Shown here: positions 18,839-26,614 of the stretch, one piece after another | Layout: every line of letters begins with the position of its first letter | Position numbering within the stretch: position 1 is the stretch's first letter | Source: an uncultured Lachnospiraceae bacterium | Lineage (GTDB): Bacteria; Bacillota; Clostridia; Lachnospirales; Lachnospiraceae | NCBI GenBank assembly: GCA_902775895.1 | Contig: CACYNO010000009.1 | Span: forward strand, 1-58,149 | Length of the DNA: 58,149 nt | Reading direction: 5' to 3' | Position numbers and translations under genes: made by a program | Notes under the pieces: generated by a model | What the model was told of the DNA's origin: nothing | The model's input: the letters and a program-made list of their open reading frames with translations, nothing else | Database searches by the model: none

Positions 18839-19579
18839 ATGAAGTTAAAAGACAGAGTTGCCATAGTTACAGGATCTACATCAGGCATGGGAAGAGCCAT
18901 CGCCAAAAAATTTGCAGAGGAAGGAGCAAAGGTAGTAGTCACAGGACGTAATGAAGAGCGTGCAAAAGCTGTAGTTGATGATATCAAGGCAGCAGGCGGG
19001 GAAGCGGTATATGTTATCGTGGATACTTCCAACACGGATGACTGCAAGATACTCCTTGACAAGACTCTGGAGGCATACGGAACAATTGATATTCTTGTAA
19101 ACAACGCAGGTATGCTGAGCATGGCTCCTCTTGCAGAGGTTTCCCGTGAGGAGTGGGAGAAAGTATTTAATGTAAATGTAAATGCCGCTCTCTACCTCAC
19201 ACAGCTTGTGGCTCCAATAATGAAGGAAAAAGGAAAAGGCGTTATCGTAAATACAGCATCAGTTGCTTCATACGCTGCACATCACGGTTTTGCGGCATAC
19301 GTATCATCCAAGCACGCTATGGCAGGTCTTTCCAAGTCAATGGCATGGGAGCTCGGACCGGAGATCAGAGTAAATGCCATTGCTCCGGGACTTATCCATA
19401 CAGCTATGGTTGACTCCATCGGCGGAGTTGAGGCGCTGCAGTTTATGATAGATGCCTGCCCTATGAAGCGTGCAGGTCAGCCTGAGGATATTGCTAATGT
19501 GGCACTTTTCCTTGCGAGCGATGATTCGTCATTTATTGACGGACAGGTTATAAAGGTTGATGGTGGATTTGAGGCCTGA
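18839..19579 (+). CDS. Classical short-chain dehydrogenase/reductase
   Basis: A 246-residue NAD(P)-dependent oxidoreductase of the FabG-like type: TGSTSGMGRAIA cofactor loop, NNAG, the catalytic Ser in NTASVASYA, YVSSK, and the C-terminal PEDIANVALFLASDDSSFIDGQ. The 18 bases before ATG hold AAGGAG. The substrate is not predictable: family members act on 3-oxoacyl chains, sugars and sterols. No fatty-acid genes lie near, so a FabG role is doubtful. Confidence 0.88.
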   Translation: MKLKDRVAIVTGSTSGMGRAIAKKFAEEGAKVVVTGRNEERAKAVVDDIKAAGGEAVYVIVDTSNTDDCKILLDKTLEAYGTIDILVNNAGMLSMAPLAEVSREEWEKVFNVNVNAALYLTQLVAPIMKEKGKGVIVNTASVASYAAHHGFAAYVSSKHAMAGLSKSMAWELGPEIRVNAIAPGLIHTAMVDSIGGVEALQFMIDACPMKRAGQPEDIANVALFLASDDSSFIDGQVIKVDGGFEA

Positions 19580-19662
19580 CTTTTGCAGTTAAAAAACAAT
19601 AATGTTGACTCGTGAGATAAAAATGATTTAATCGAGAAGAAAAAAGGCGGTACTAAGGTGTC

Positions 19663-19722
19663 CGCCCTTGTTGATTTACGAACCGTCCTGAGACTTCTGC
19701 AAATCTTGAAGGGCGTTTTTTT
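19663..19722 (+). terminator. Possible terminator after the SDR gene
   Basis: CGCCCTT (19663) can pair with AAGGGCG (19709) before an eight-T run. The loop is long, so confidence is modest. Confidence 0.45.
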
Positions 19723-19735
19723 TATTTCATAAAGT

Positions 19736-19782
19736 ATTCTGCTGAGAAATCTTGAAAATAGATTCTTGGGCAGAATTTTTTA
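19736..19782 (+). terminator. Second hairpin with T run upstream of a small membrane gene
   Basis: Arms ATTCTGCTGAGAAATC (19736-19751) and GATTCTTGGGCAGAAT (19761-19776) pair well and are followed by TTTTT. It is either a terminator or a leader attenuator for the gene at 19814. Confidence 0.55.
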
Positions 19783-19813
19783 GTGGATAATCGTCTTCGC
19801 TGTTTATTGCATT

Positions 19814-20053
19814 ATGAAAGATGCATTTTTTGGATTTGATTACAAAAAACAATCATTTATCTATATGGTGTTTCTAATTGCTTCGTTAAATCTCGGCATG
19901 GGGGTGTGGAGCATAATAGATGGTTCTCTTTGGGATAAAGGAGCGATCACATTTAACCACGGCGGATCAAATTTAATTATCGGGATTGGATTTTTCATAG
20001 TTTTTGCTACACTTATGGTTAAAAGGTTTGAGAGCAAAAGTCAGGGAGAGTAA
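19814..20053 (+). CDS. Small two-helix membrane protein paired with XRE regulator
   Basis: A 79-residue protein with two predicted membrane helices (YMVFLIASLNLGMGVWSII and LIIGIGFFIVFATLMV) and a short charged tail. No family was recognised. Its TAA shares one base with the ATG of the XRE gene, so the two are translationally coupled. The arrangement of small membrane protein then XRE regulator is repeated at 35560-36098. The start lacks a clear ribosome site, so the N-terminus is uncertain. Confidence 0.65.
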   Translation: MKDAFFGFDYKKQSFIYMVFLIASLNLGMGVWSIIDGSLWDKGAITFNHGGSNLIIGIGFFIVFATLMVKRFESKSQGE

Positions 20054-20244
20054 TGAAGAATTTAAAGATGAAATCGGCCAGAGCGGCAAAAGACTATTAT
20101 CAGGAGCAATTGGCAAAGCTTTGTAATGTTTCGAGACAGACGATAAACGCTATAGAAAAGGGCGACTACAACCCGACCATCAATCTATGCATAGCGATAT
20201 GCAAAGCACTGGATAAAACACTGGATGAATTGTTTTGGACATAA
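20053..20244 (+). CDS. Small XRE-family transcriptional regulator
   Basis: A 63-residue single-domain Cro/C1 helix-turn-helix protein: QLAKLCNVSRQTINAIEKGDYNPTINL is the DNA-binding core and the tail KTLDELFWT is typical of this very small subgroup. The first helix (KSARAAKDYYQEQL) is intact. It probably controls its own operon with the membrane protein. No obvious operator was found. Confidence 0.85.
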   Translation: MKNLKMKSARAAKDYYQEQLAKLCNVSRQTINAIEKGDYNPTINLCIAICKALDKTLDELFWT

Positions 20245-20332
20245 AATAATTTTTTAATCCTTATCTAAGTTTTGGATGGGTAAAATCTCGTAAAGGATGA
20301 GGGAATACCTATTGAATCCCCAATATAAAAAA

Positions 20333-20376
20333 ACAACTATAATCCACGAGCCCGTGGAATTATAGTTGTTTTTTTA
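20333..20376 (+). repeat. Dispersed hairpin element, copy A
   Basis: Left arm ACAACTATAATCCAC (20333-20347), right arm GTGGAATTATAGTTGT (20354-20369), then a T run. The arms are conserved with copies B (21459) and C (54847). It can also act as a terminator for the XRE gene. Confidence 0.8.
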
Positions 20377-20431
20377 TTTTTTATAGTATAAAATGAAATT
20401 GCTTAAATTCAGATGATCACAGGTGATATGT

Positions 20432-21427
20432 ATGAGTTTTGATAAGAAAAAAAGGGATAGGATAAAAAAATATCTTCTGGACAAAATTGCAGCGGGGAAT
20501 ACGGATTATGTAAATCGTACAGTAAATGCCTTTGGAATAACTACCACGTCAGTTTACAGATACCTGAAGGAGTTCGAGTCGGAAGGGATACTGGAAAAAA
20601 AAGGATCTAAGTATGAGCTGAAGACTATTCTAAAAAAAGTGGTTCTTTTGAGAAGTAAGGGCGAACTAAAGGATGAAGAAAGTATTTACGTAAAATACAT
20701 CAAAGGTGATCTTGCAGGGAAGAAGGAAAATGTCAGGCGGATATGGGGGTATGCATTTACGGAAATGATGAACAACGCCATCGATCATTCCGAAGCAGAA
20801 GAAGTGACCCTGCTCATATATGAAAATTATGTAAACACATTTATGATCATATATGATAATGGCGTGGGGATCTTTAAAAAGATCAAAGATTATTTTAACT
20901 TAGATTCCCTTGAGGATGCCGCAAAGGAATTGTTCAAAGGGAAATTTACAACGGATAGCAAAAGACACAGCGGTGAGGGGATTTTTTTTACATCCCGTAT
21001 GATGGACGTATTTGGGATAGTATCAGACGGTATTATCTTTTCTCATGAAAAGTATGATGAAGTGGTTAATGCTCGGACAGAATCGAAAGGCACTACTATC
21101 TTAATGGGGCTTTCTGAAAATTCGCGAAGAAAGACAAGGGAAGTATTTGATAAATATGCCGATACGGAAGAAGGCTTTACTAAAACGTCAATAAAGATAA
21201 AAAATATTTTTGAAGAGTATCCGGTGTCCCGGTCCCAGGCGAAAAGACTGGTTAACGGACTCGAAAAGTTTGTGACAGTGGAGCTGGATTTTAGTGGGAT
21301 CGATGAAATAGGTCAGGGATTTGCTGACGAACTTTTCAGGGTTTTTACAAATGCACACCCGGAGATAACATTGACTCCGGTTAATATGTGCAGTGATGTG
21401 GAAAAGATGTATAGGCATGTAAAGTGA
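20432..21427 (+). CDS. Winged-helix + HATPase_c + STAS-like DUF4325 protein
   Basis: A 331-residue soluble regulator-like protein. Residues about 5-70 form a winged helix (FGITTTSVYRYLKEFESEGIL). Residues about 90-210 form a GHKL ATPase: N-box EMMNNAIDHSEA, G1 YDNGVGIF, and GEGIFFTSRMM with GTTI. The last 90 residues are a STAS-like DUF4325 domain (ELDFSGIDEIGQGFADELFR). There is no phospho-acceptor histidine region, so it is probably not an ordinary sensor kinase. DNA binding gated by ATP is an inference. AGGTGA selects ATG 20432 over GTG 20423. It is flanked by hairpin copies A and B. Confidence 0.85.
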   Translation: MSFDKKKRDRIKKYLLDKIAAGNTDYVNRTVNAFGITTTSVYRYLKEFESEGILEKKGSKYELKTILKKVVLLRSKGELKDEESIYVKYIKGDLAGKKENVRRIWGYAFTEMMNNAIDHSEAEEVTLLIYENYVNTFMIIYDNGVGIFKKIKDYFNLDSLEDAAKELFKGKFTTDSKRHSGEGIFFTSRMMDVFGIVSDGIIFSHEKYDEVVNARTESKGTTILMGLSENSRRKTREVFDKYADTEEGFTKTSIKIKNIFEEYPVSRSQAKRLVNGLEKFVTVELDFSGIDEIGQGFADELFRVFTNAHPEITLTPVNMCSDVEKMYRHVK

Positions 21428-21458
21428 GAAATGAAGAAGGAACATAGTAGTATATGTA

Positions 21459-21502
21459 AACAACTATAGCCACAATTGCTGTGGAGTTATGGTTGTTTTT
21501 TT
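21459..21502 (+). repeat. Dispersed hairpin element, copy B
   Basis: Left arm AACAACTATAGCCACA and right arm TGTGGAGTTATGGTTGTT, then nine T. Three paired or single changes from copy A keep the stem. It lies 31 bases after the HATPase gene. Confidence 0.8.
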
Positions 21503-21576
21503 TTCTTAAAAGCTACGCAAGCCTATATTACATAGCGAATATGGAATATTGTATGTTATACTAAAAGCCGAAGAAT

Positions 21577-21696
21577 ATGTTACGGATAATATACGTAAAA
21601 GTTCCGTTAGGAGGTGGCATTCATGTTACTGGAAGAGAGGCCAGAGAAAAAATAGATAAACAGCTTAAGAAAGCAGAGTTGGACATATTTTTTTAG
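21577..21696 (+). CDS. Possible 39-residue peptide or gene remnant
   Basis: An open frame from ATG 21577 encodes a basic peptide with VPLGGGIHVTGREAREKI. It has no good ribosome site and matched no family I know. It may be the decayed start of a larger gene. The region 21500-21820 otherwise holds no gene I can support. Confidence 0.25.
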   Translation: MLRIIYVKVPLGGGIHVTGREAREKIDKQLKKAELDIFF

Positions 21697-21820
21697 AAAG
21701 ACTTGCTGTGGGATGGTGTTGATAAATAAAAAAAGATTGTTTAAGGTCAGAAATTGTTATTGTAAAAAGAGGTGCATATAGCTTCAAAACATATATTAAT
21801 AACGGAAATAATCATTTAAA

Positions 21821-21937
21821 ATGCTAGAAGAAATTAAAAAAATAAAATACAATTATGATGGTAATGGAGTAGAGATAGAATTATTTGTAGATAAAGTTAG
21901 TAATCATAACAAGGATGAAAAATGGGGAGAGTGTTAA
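21821..21937 (+). CDS. Possible 38-residue leader ORF before mrr
   Basis: ATG 21821 to TAA 21937 encodes an acidic peptide (MLEEIKKIKYNYDGNGVEIE) ending one base before the Mrr start codon. The composition is as AT-rich as the following genes. It could be a remnant of a longer gene or a coupled small ORF. Confidence 0.3.
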   Translation: MLEEIKKIKYNYDGNGVEIELFVDKVSNHNKDEKWGEC

Positions 21938-21938
21938 T

Positions 21939-22856
21939 ATGTCAGTACCTAAATTTTCAGAATTTTTCGAGGAATTTTTGCGTGTAATAGAAGATGGTGA
22001 GTTACATTCTGCAAAAGAGGTAAGAGATAAAATTGCTGTGGATATGCAATTGGACGATGTAGAACTTGAAGAAATGCTTCCAAGTGGGAGGCAAAAAATA
22101 TTTGATAATAGAGTTCACTGGGCGAGAACCTATTTGGATAAGGCTGGATTAATAGAAACTCCAACTCGTGGGAAGTATAGAATAACCAATGAAGGTAGGG
22201 AGGTTTTAAATTCTGGTGAAAAAATAGATGTAAAATATTTAAAACGTTATCCGTCTTTTATGGAATTTCACACAGTTTCTAATTTTAAAAAAGTAGCATT
22301 AGATTCATCAGATGATGAAAATAGTGAGTCCCCAATGGAAATAATGGAGACAGCATATGCGCAGGTTAATAACGCACTTGCACATCAACTAATGGAAGAG
22401 ATAATTAAAATAAGTGATTCAGAATTTGAAAAACTTGTTGTAAAGTTGTTACTGAAGATGGGATATGGTAATGGCATAGAGGAAGCAGGTAGAGTTACTA
22501 AAAGGACAAATGACGGTGGAATTGATGGGATAATAAAAGAAGATCAGTTAGGATTTAGTAGTATATATATTCAAGCAAAGCAGTGGAATTTGGATTCGAC
22601 CGTTGGTAGACCTGATATTCAGAAATTTGTTGGAGCATTACAAGGACATCAGGCTCAGAAAGGACTTTTTATTACAACAACAACATTCTCAAGAGAAGCT
22701 ATACATTATGCGGACAATCTTTTGGGAACTAAAGTGGTTTTGATAAATGGTGAAATTTTGACTAAATTAATGATAAAATATAACGTTGGAGTTTCCATAG
22801 AACATATATACGAAATAAAGCGCTTAGATAGCGATTTTTTCGATGAAGAGTTATAA
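21939..22856 (+). CDS. mrr: Mrr-type restriction endonuclease (type IV)
   Basis: A 305-residue protein. An N-terminal winged-helix Mrr_N domain (residues about 1-100) is followed by an Mrr catalytic domain from about 155. The PD-(D/E)XK-type residues are Asp196 in DGGIDGIIKED and Q212-A-K214 in SSIYIQAKQW, with FVGALQGHQAQKGLFITT after it. Mrr enzymes cut modified DNA and guard against phage or foreign methylation. GGGGAGAG precedes ATG 21939. Base composition is much more AT-rich than the flanks, which suggests transfer. No methylase gene is beside it, as expected for type IV. Confidence 0.9.
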   Translation: MSVPKFSEFFEEFLRVIEDGELHSAKEVRDKIAVDMQLDDVELEEMLPSGRQKIFDNRVHWARTYLDKAGLIETPTRGKYRITNEGREVLNSGEKIDVKYLKRYPSFMEFHTVSNFKKVALDSSDDENSESPMEIMETAYAQVNNALAHQLMEEIIKISDSEFEKLVVKLLLKMGYGNGIEEAGRVTKRTNDGGIDGIIKEDQLGFSSIYIQAKQWNLDSTVGRPDIQKFVGALQGHQAQKGLFITTTTFSREAIHYADNLLGTKVVLINGEILTKLMIKYNVGVSIEHIYEIKRLDSDFFDEEL

Positions 22857-22928
22857 CGTGATAAATGGGTAGAAATAATTGAAAAAGAATAATTGTTTTT
22901 TATTATAAAAAACATGAGATATCGAAAT

Positions 22929-23396
22929 ATGAAAGAGTTTATTAAAAAGATATACCAAAAAAATAAGTGGGAATTGGATATGTTAAATTTCTATCCAGAT
23001 GAACAGGATGATAACGAAAGAAAAAGTTATATTTATGCCTGGTTCACAACGGGAGAAAATAAAAAATATTTCTACATAGGGAAAGGAAAAAACAGTAGAT
23101 ACAACCATATATTAAAAGAAATTGAAGCGTTAGATAGAGGTAAATATAAAGGATATCGATATAAAATTCTTCAAGATTTTTACGGTATAGATTATGAATT
23201 TCTTTATCAAAATCTTACAGATTGTGAAGCTAGTATTTTAGAAGCTTATTCAATAATGGAGTATATGCAAAACGGGGAGCCATTACTAAATGTTATATTG
23301 CCAGCAGCAATTATGGAGGATGAAAAAATATGTAAATACAGAGATTCGTATTTTTATGAGAAAGATGAAAAAAAGTTTCTGGATTTTTATAAGTAA
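22929..23396 (+). CDS. GIY-YIG nuclease-like protein
   Basis: About 155 residues with a variant GIY-YIG core: YIYAWFTTGENKKYFYIGKGKNSRY corresponds to the GIY...YIG strands and the following Arg/Tyr, with an acidic residue in DCEASILEAYSIM and a terminal Asn in LLNVIL. Such domains nick DNA in repair, restriction and homing enzymes. ATG 22929 was chosen because the homology-like core begins soon after, but earlier ATGs at 22893 and 22914 are possible, and none has a strong ribosome site. It sits between mrr and an unknown gene in the same AT-rich block. Confidence 0.6.
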   Translation: MKEFIKKIYQKNKWELDMLNFYPDEQDDNERKSYIYAWFTTGENKKYFYIGKGKNSRYNHILKEIEALDRGKYKGYRYKILQDFYGIDYEFLYQNLTDCEASILEAYSIMEYMQNGEPLLNVILPAAIMEDEKICKYRDSYFYEKDEKKFLDFYK

Positions 23397-23446
23397 TTTG
23401 TTTTGTAGAGATTTAGTAAAGCATAAATAATTCAGATACATACTAC

Positions 23447-24280
23447 GTGGACTTTAAGATTTGTGGAGAAAAAATTTTAAATAATTTTATGAAAAAAAGA
23501 GAGAAGGATATTGCCAAAAACCATGATCTTCGTATTCATATACTTCCTAGTCAGTTATTAATTAAAAATTTTATAGAAGGTTATGATAAATGTAACTACG
23601 AAATATATTTGCTAGAATTTATAAATTCGTCATTATATTTTTTGGAGAAATCAAATTATGAGAAATATGTAAAGCCGTTATCTGAAGAAAAAGGTCAATG
23701 TGATTGCATTAGTAAAAAATACAAATTAGATTTCAAGTTATTACTCCCGGAGACTCTTGGACGGGGTAAAAGAGAGTTTTCAACTTCTATAACACAGATG
23801 TGTGAAGGAGTTACTCTTTATGGAGAATCAAATAAAACAAGCAAATCTCCAGATTATAAGGAGATATCAGCTACAATGATTCATGTTGCGTTCCGTAGTT
23901 TAAGTTATAATTATCTGTGTGAAATAGCTGAAAATCCAATAAAAAAATGTGGTGTAGAAAAGGATTTATATTTGATTCTTCAAGAGTCAAAGAAAGCGAA
24001 AAATATTCTTTTTATGTTGCCGTATGAATTATATTATATAGAGTATGTAAAATATGAAATAGGATTGGAAGAGATAATAGCGGTATTGAATTCAGATTTT
24101 GAGATTTTTTTTAAATACAGAAAAGACAAACAACCAAGTTTTGATACTTTTATTTCATTTATTTACCACGAAAAATTTGTAATATTATATTCTTCGGAAA
24201 ATGGTTTGAAGCGTGTTGATGAAATAGATTTGATATTAAGTACAACATTTCAAGAACTAAACCGATTTTCGAATTATTGA
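23447..24280 (+). CDS. Hypothetical protein of the AT-rich island
   Basis: A 277-residue soluble protein, unrecognised. It starts at GTG 23447, with no clear ribosome site, so the true start may differ. It is rich in Lys, Tyr and Phe. A central stretch, CDCISKKYKLDFKLLLPETL, has a spacing of acidic and lysine residues that might belong to a nuclease fold, but this is weak. It follows the GIY-YIG gene by 50 bases on the same strand with the same composition, so it may be a third member of that unit. Confidence 0.65.
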   Translation: MDFKICGEKILNNFMKKREKDIAKNHDLRIHILPSQLLIKNFIEGYDKCNYEIYLLEFINSSLYFLEKSNYEKYVKPLSEEKGQCDCISKKYKLDFKLLLPETLGRGKREFSTSITQMCEGVTLYGESNKTSKSPDYKEISATMIHVAFRSLSYNYLCEIAENPIKKCGVEKDLYLILQESKKAKNILFMLPYELYYIEYVKYEIGLEEIIAVLNSDFEIFFKYRKDKQPSFDTFISFIYHEKFVILYSSENGLKRVDEIDLILSTTFQELNRFSNY

Positions 24281-24326
24281 TAATCATAATTGAAATAGAA
24301 AAAACCGTTAAATAGGAGTTCACACC

Positions 24327-24860
24327 ATGATAGAAAAGATTATTTTACAAGACTACACATCCCACATCACAAAAATGCTTCCCAAAGGAATCTTGCTCAA
24401 TACTTATGCAGACAAGTTCAATTCCATGGTGATCGGCTGGGGTAACATAGGTGCCACTTGGAATATGCCTACATTTGTGGCTTATGTAAGGGAGAACAGA
24501 TTTACAAAGGGATGTATCGACAAAACAGGAGAGTTTTCCATAAGTATCCCTCTTGAAGCACCGGATGCCACGATAAATAAGATCTGCGGCTGGCAGTCCG
24601 GACGGGATATAGATAAAGTAAAAGAGGCGGGACTTACGGTTTGCGAGCCGGTGGAGATAAGCACTCCCGGGGTAAAGGAATATCCGCTTACCCTCGAGTG
24701 CAGGGTGCTTCATGCACTGCCTCTGGACACGACACAGCTTCCCCGTGATATTAGGGAAAAAATGTACCCGGAAGATGTAGAGGGGACATATCCTATGGCA
24801 AACAGGGATAGTCATACGGTTTATACAGCGCAGATAGTGAGTGCATATATCATAAAATAA
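24327..24860 (+). CDS. Flavin reductase-like (FMN-binding split barrel) protein
   Basis: A 177-residue flavin-binding protein: NSMVIGWGNIGATWNMP and VRENRFTKGCIDKTGEFSIS are typical of the flavin-reductase-like domain common in anaerobes. It probably reduces FMN or carries electrons. The composition returns to the chromosomal average, marking the right edge of the AT-rich island. TAGGAG precedes the ATG and a terminator follows. Confidence 0.85.
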   Translation: MIEKIILQDYTSHITKMLPKGILLNTYADKFNSMVIGWGNIGATWNMPTFVAYVRENRFTKGCIDKTGEFSISIPLEAPDATINKICGWQSGRDIDKVKEAGLTVCEPVEISTPGVKEYPLTLECRVLHALPLDTTQLPRDIREKMYPEDVEGTYPMANRDSHTVYTAQIVSAYIIK

Positions 24861-24862
24861 AA

Positions 24863-24902
24863 ATGATCCGGTGAAGTTTGTATGGGCTTCATCATTTTTT
24901 TA
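24863..24902 (+). terminator. Terminator of the flavin reductase gene
   Basis: AATGAT and GGTGAAG on the left pair, with a bulge, with CTTCATCATT on the right, followed by T7. Confidence 0.65.
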
Positions 24903-24949
24903 TTTATCACGACTTTTATCTTTACATTTCCTCATAAAATCTCCTAAAA

Positions 24950-24989
24950 TCTTTACTTTAATTCTCCTAAATGATAAAATAAGTAAAGA
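24950..24989. promoter_or_regulatory. Promoter with inverted repeat before the HTH-Fic gene
   Basis: TTTACT (24953-24958) and TAAAAT (24975-24980) are 16 bases apart. Perfect 9-base arms TCTTTACTT (24950-24958) and AAGTAAAGA (24981-24989) bracket the promoter, a layout expected for an autorepressor. Two CTCCTAAA direct repeats are at 24941 and 24964. Confidence 0.5.
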
Positions 24990-25010
24990 ATTACAGGAGG
25001 TTTATTATAT

Positions 25011-25922
25011 ATGATCTCATATGATGGTCTTGAAAAGGTATTAAAAGAAAAGAAGATCGGCAAGACTGAGCTGGGTGAAATTACAGGTCTTTCAACAAGG
25101 ACGATAGCAAAGATAGCCAAGGGAGAAAAGCTCTCTGCTCGGAGCATACAGCGGATAGCAGACTATCTTGGTGAGGATTCGGAAATCTTAATGAGGGAGA
25201 TTTCGGACAATGATATCCTACAGCTGCTTCGTGAAGAGAAGGAAATGCGGCTTACCGGCGGCCTTTACCATGAACTACAGGTGAGGATGACATATAATTC
25301 AAATCATATCGAAGGAAGTAAGCTTTCTGAGGATCAGACGAGATTGATATTTGAGACCCATACCATTGATGTGGGAGAAGGGGTGCCGGTAGATGATATC
25401 CTGGAGACTATACATCATTTTCGCGGGATTGATCATGTGATAGATGTTGCGGAAGACGAGTTGACAGAGGACATCATAAAACATTTGCATTATATCATTA
25501 AGCATGACACTAAAGATTCTGCACTCAGTTGGTTTGCCGTAGGAGATTATAAAAAACGTGCAAATGTGGTCGGGGGCAGGGAGACCTCAAAGCCCTCCGA
25601 GGTGCATAAGCACATGAAAGAACTGTTAGAAAAATATAACAAAAAAGATAATGTGACATTTGAGGATATAATAGCTTTTCATGCAGAATTTGAATGCATT
25701 CACCCTTTTCAGGACGGGAACGGGAGAGTCGGTAGATTAGTGGCACTCAAAGAGTGTCTGCGTCATAATGTTCTTCCATTCATTATTGAAGATTCTAAAA
25801 AAAGTTTTTATTATAAAGGTCTGAGTGAATGGAATAATGAACGAGGTTGGCTTATTGATACTTGTCTGGATGGTCAGGATACATTTATCAGACTGCTTGA
25901 TATGTTGGAGATACCTCATTGA
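25011..25922 (+). CDS. HTH-Fic family AMP/NMP-transferase-like protein
   Basis: A 303-residue protein with an N-terminal XRE helix-turn-helix (residues 1-60, LGEITGLSTRTIAKIAKGEK) and a Fic domain. The active loop HPFQDGNGRVGR is at residues 231-242, a full HxFxDGNGRxxR match, so catalysis (normally adenylylation of a protein hydroxyl) is likely. S97-N-H-I-E-G102 fits the inhibitory (S/T)xxxE(G/N) motif lying before the core, a self-inhibited class II layout. The HTH and the palindromic promoter point to autoregulation. The target protein is unknown. ACAGGAGG precedes ATG. Confidence 0.92.
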   Translation: MISYDGLEKVLKEKKIGKTELGEITGLSTRTIAKIAKGEKLSARSIQRIADYLGEDSEILMREISDNDILQLLREEKEMRLTGGLYHELQVRMTYNSNHIEGSKLSEDQTRLIFETHTIDVGEGVPVDDILETIHHFRGIDHVIDVAEDELTEDIIKHLHYIIKHDTKDSALSWFAVGDYKKRANVVGGRETSKPSEVHKHMKELLEKYNKKDNVTFEDIIAFHAEFECIHPFQDGNGRVGRLVALKECLRHNVLPFIIEDSKKSFYYKGLSEWNNERGWLIDTCLDGQDTFIRLLDMLEIPH

Positions 25923-25979
25923 TACATCATTGTTTTAGAAAATAAGAGTTTATTACAGAAAAAACATAGGAGGAAAACC

Positions 25980-26348
25980 ATGGGATTTTTATTTGTTGCT
26001 ATGGGAGGTGCCGTGGGTGCGGCAGGCAGATACGCCATCAGCCTGATACCCTGCAAGACGGCTTTTCCTACACTTACATTCATAACTAATATAGCAGGAG
26101 CGGTGCTTATCGGATTTATCGTAGGCATAGCTGAAAGCAAGGAAGATCTTTCACCCAATGCCGTGCTGTTTTTAAAGACAGGACTGTGCGGAGGATTTAC
26201 CACATTTTCAACATTTTCCCTGGAGGCTTATAACCTGTTTCATAACAAGGACTACCTGACCGGCGGGTTATATGCGGGATTGAGCGTGGCCTGCTGTATA
26301 TTCGGAATCTTTTGCGGAAAGAAGCTGGCGATGCTGGTTAAGGGATAA
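25980..26348 (+). CDS. crcB: CrcB/Fluc fluoride channel
   Basis: A 122-residue four-helix membrane protein that works as an antiparallel dimer to let F- leave the cell. GGAVGAAGRY, FITNIAGAVLIGF and GFCGGFTTFSTFS-type residues (here LCGGFTTFSTFSLEA) are the family marks. Only one copy is present here, so a homodimer is expected. No fluoride riboswitch was seen in the short upstream gap. GGAGG precedes the ATG. Confidence 0.95.
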   Translation: MGFLFVAMGGAVGAAGRYAISLIPCKTAFPTLTFITNIAGAVLIGFIVGIAESKEDLSPNAVLFLKTGLCGGFTTFSTFSLEAYNLFHNKDYLTGGLYAGLSVACCIFGIFCGKKLAMLVKG

Positions 26349-26358
26349 TTTCATGAAT

Positions 26359-26414
26359 AAAGCCGTACGTACTATTTTTGGTGAAAGACCGGAAAATAGT
26401 TGTACGGCTTTTTA
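26359..26414 (+). terminator. Terminator of crcB
   Basis: Long stem AAAGCCGTAC...GTACGGCTTT extended by ACTATTTT/AAAATAGT, then T5. Confidence 0.85.
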
Positions 26415-26451
26415 AAAATAAAGAATATTCACCTACCCCTGAGACCGGGTG

Positions 26452-26489
26452 ACACATGCAATTCTGCCGGACATATGCAAGCTTGCCGG
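26452..26489. repeat. Two-copy 19-base tandem repeat
   Basis: ACACATGCAATTCTGCCGG is followed at once by ACATATGCAAGCTTGCCGG, 15 of 19 positions alike, in the gap between crcB and the ATPase gene. Function is unknown. Confidence 0.5.
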
Positions 26490-26516
26490 TGAGATGGATT
26501 TCAGTTCAATAACATT

Positions 26517-26599
26517 TTGGTAAAAGTGTATTTTTACACCTTGAATTTACACGGAAAAGTGTGTTATTATAAGCCTGAAATTCGTGGAAAAGTGTATTT
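26517..26599. repeat. Three iterated motifs upstream of AAA_14 ATPase
   Basis: The motif GG(A/T)AAAAGTGT(A/G)TT occurs at about 26519, 26553 and 26586, 33-34 bases apart, ending just before the start codon at 26615. The first copy is also part of a palindrome (GGTAAAA...TTTTACACC). This is the kind of array that binds a regulator cooperatively. Confidence 0.6.
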
Positions 26600-26614
26600 G
26601 CATGGGGGATTTAT

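Noticed and set aside
25923-25979. Fluoride riboswitch before crcB
   Set aside because: The gap is too short and lacks the conserved riboswitch core.
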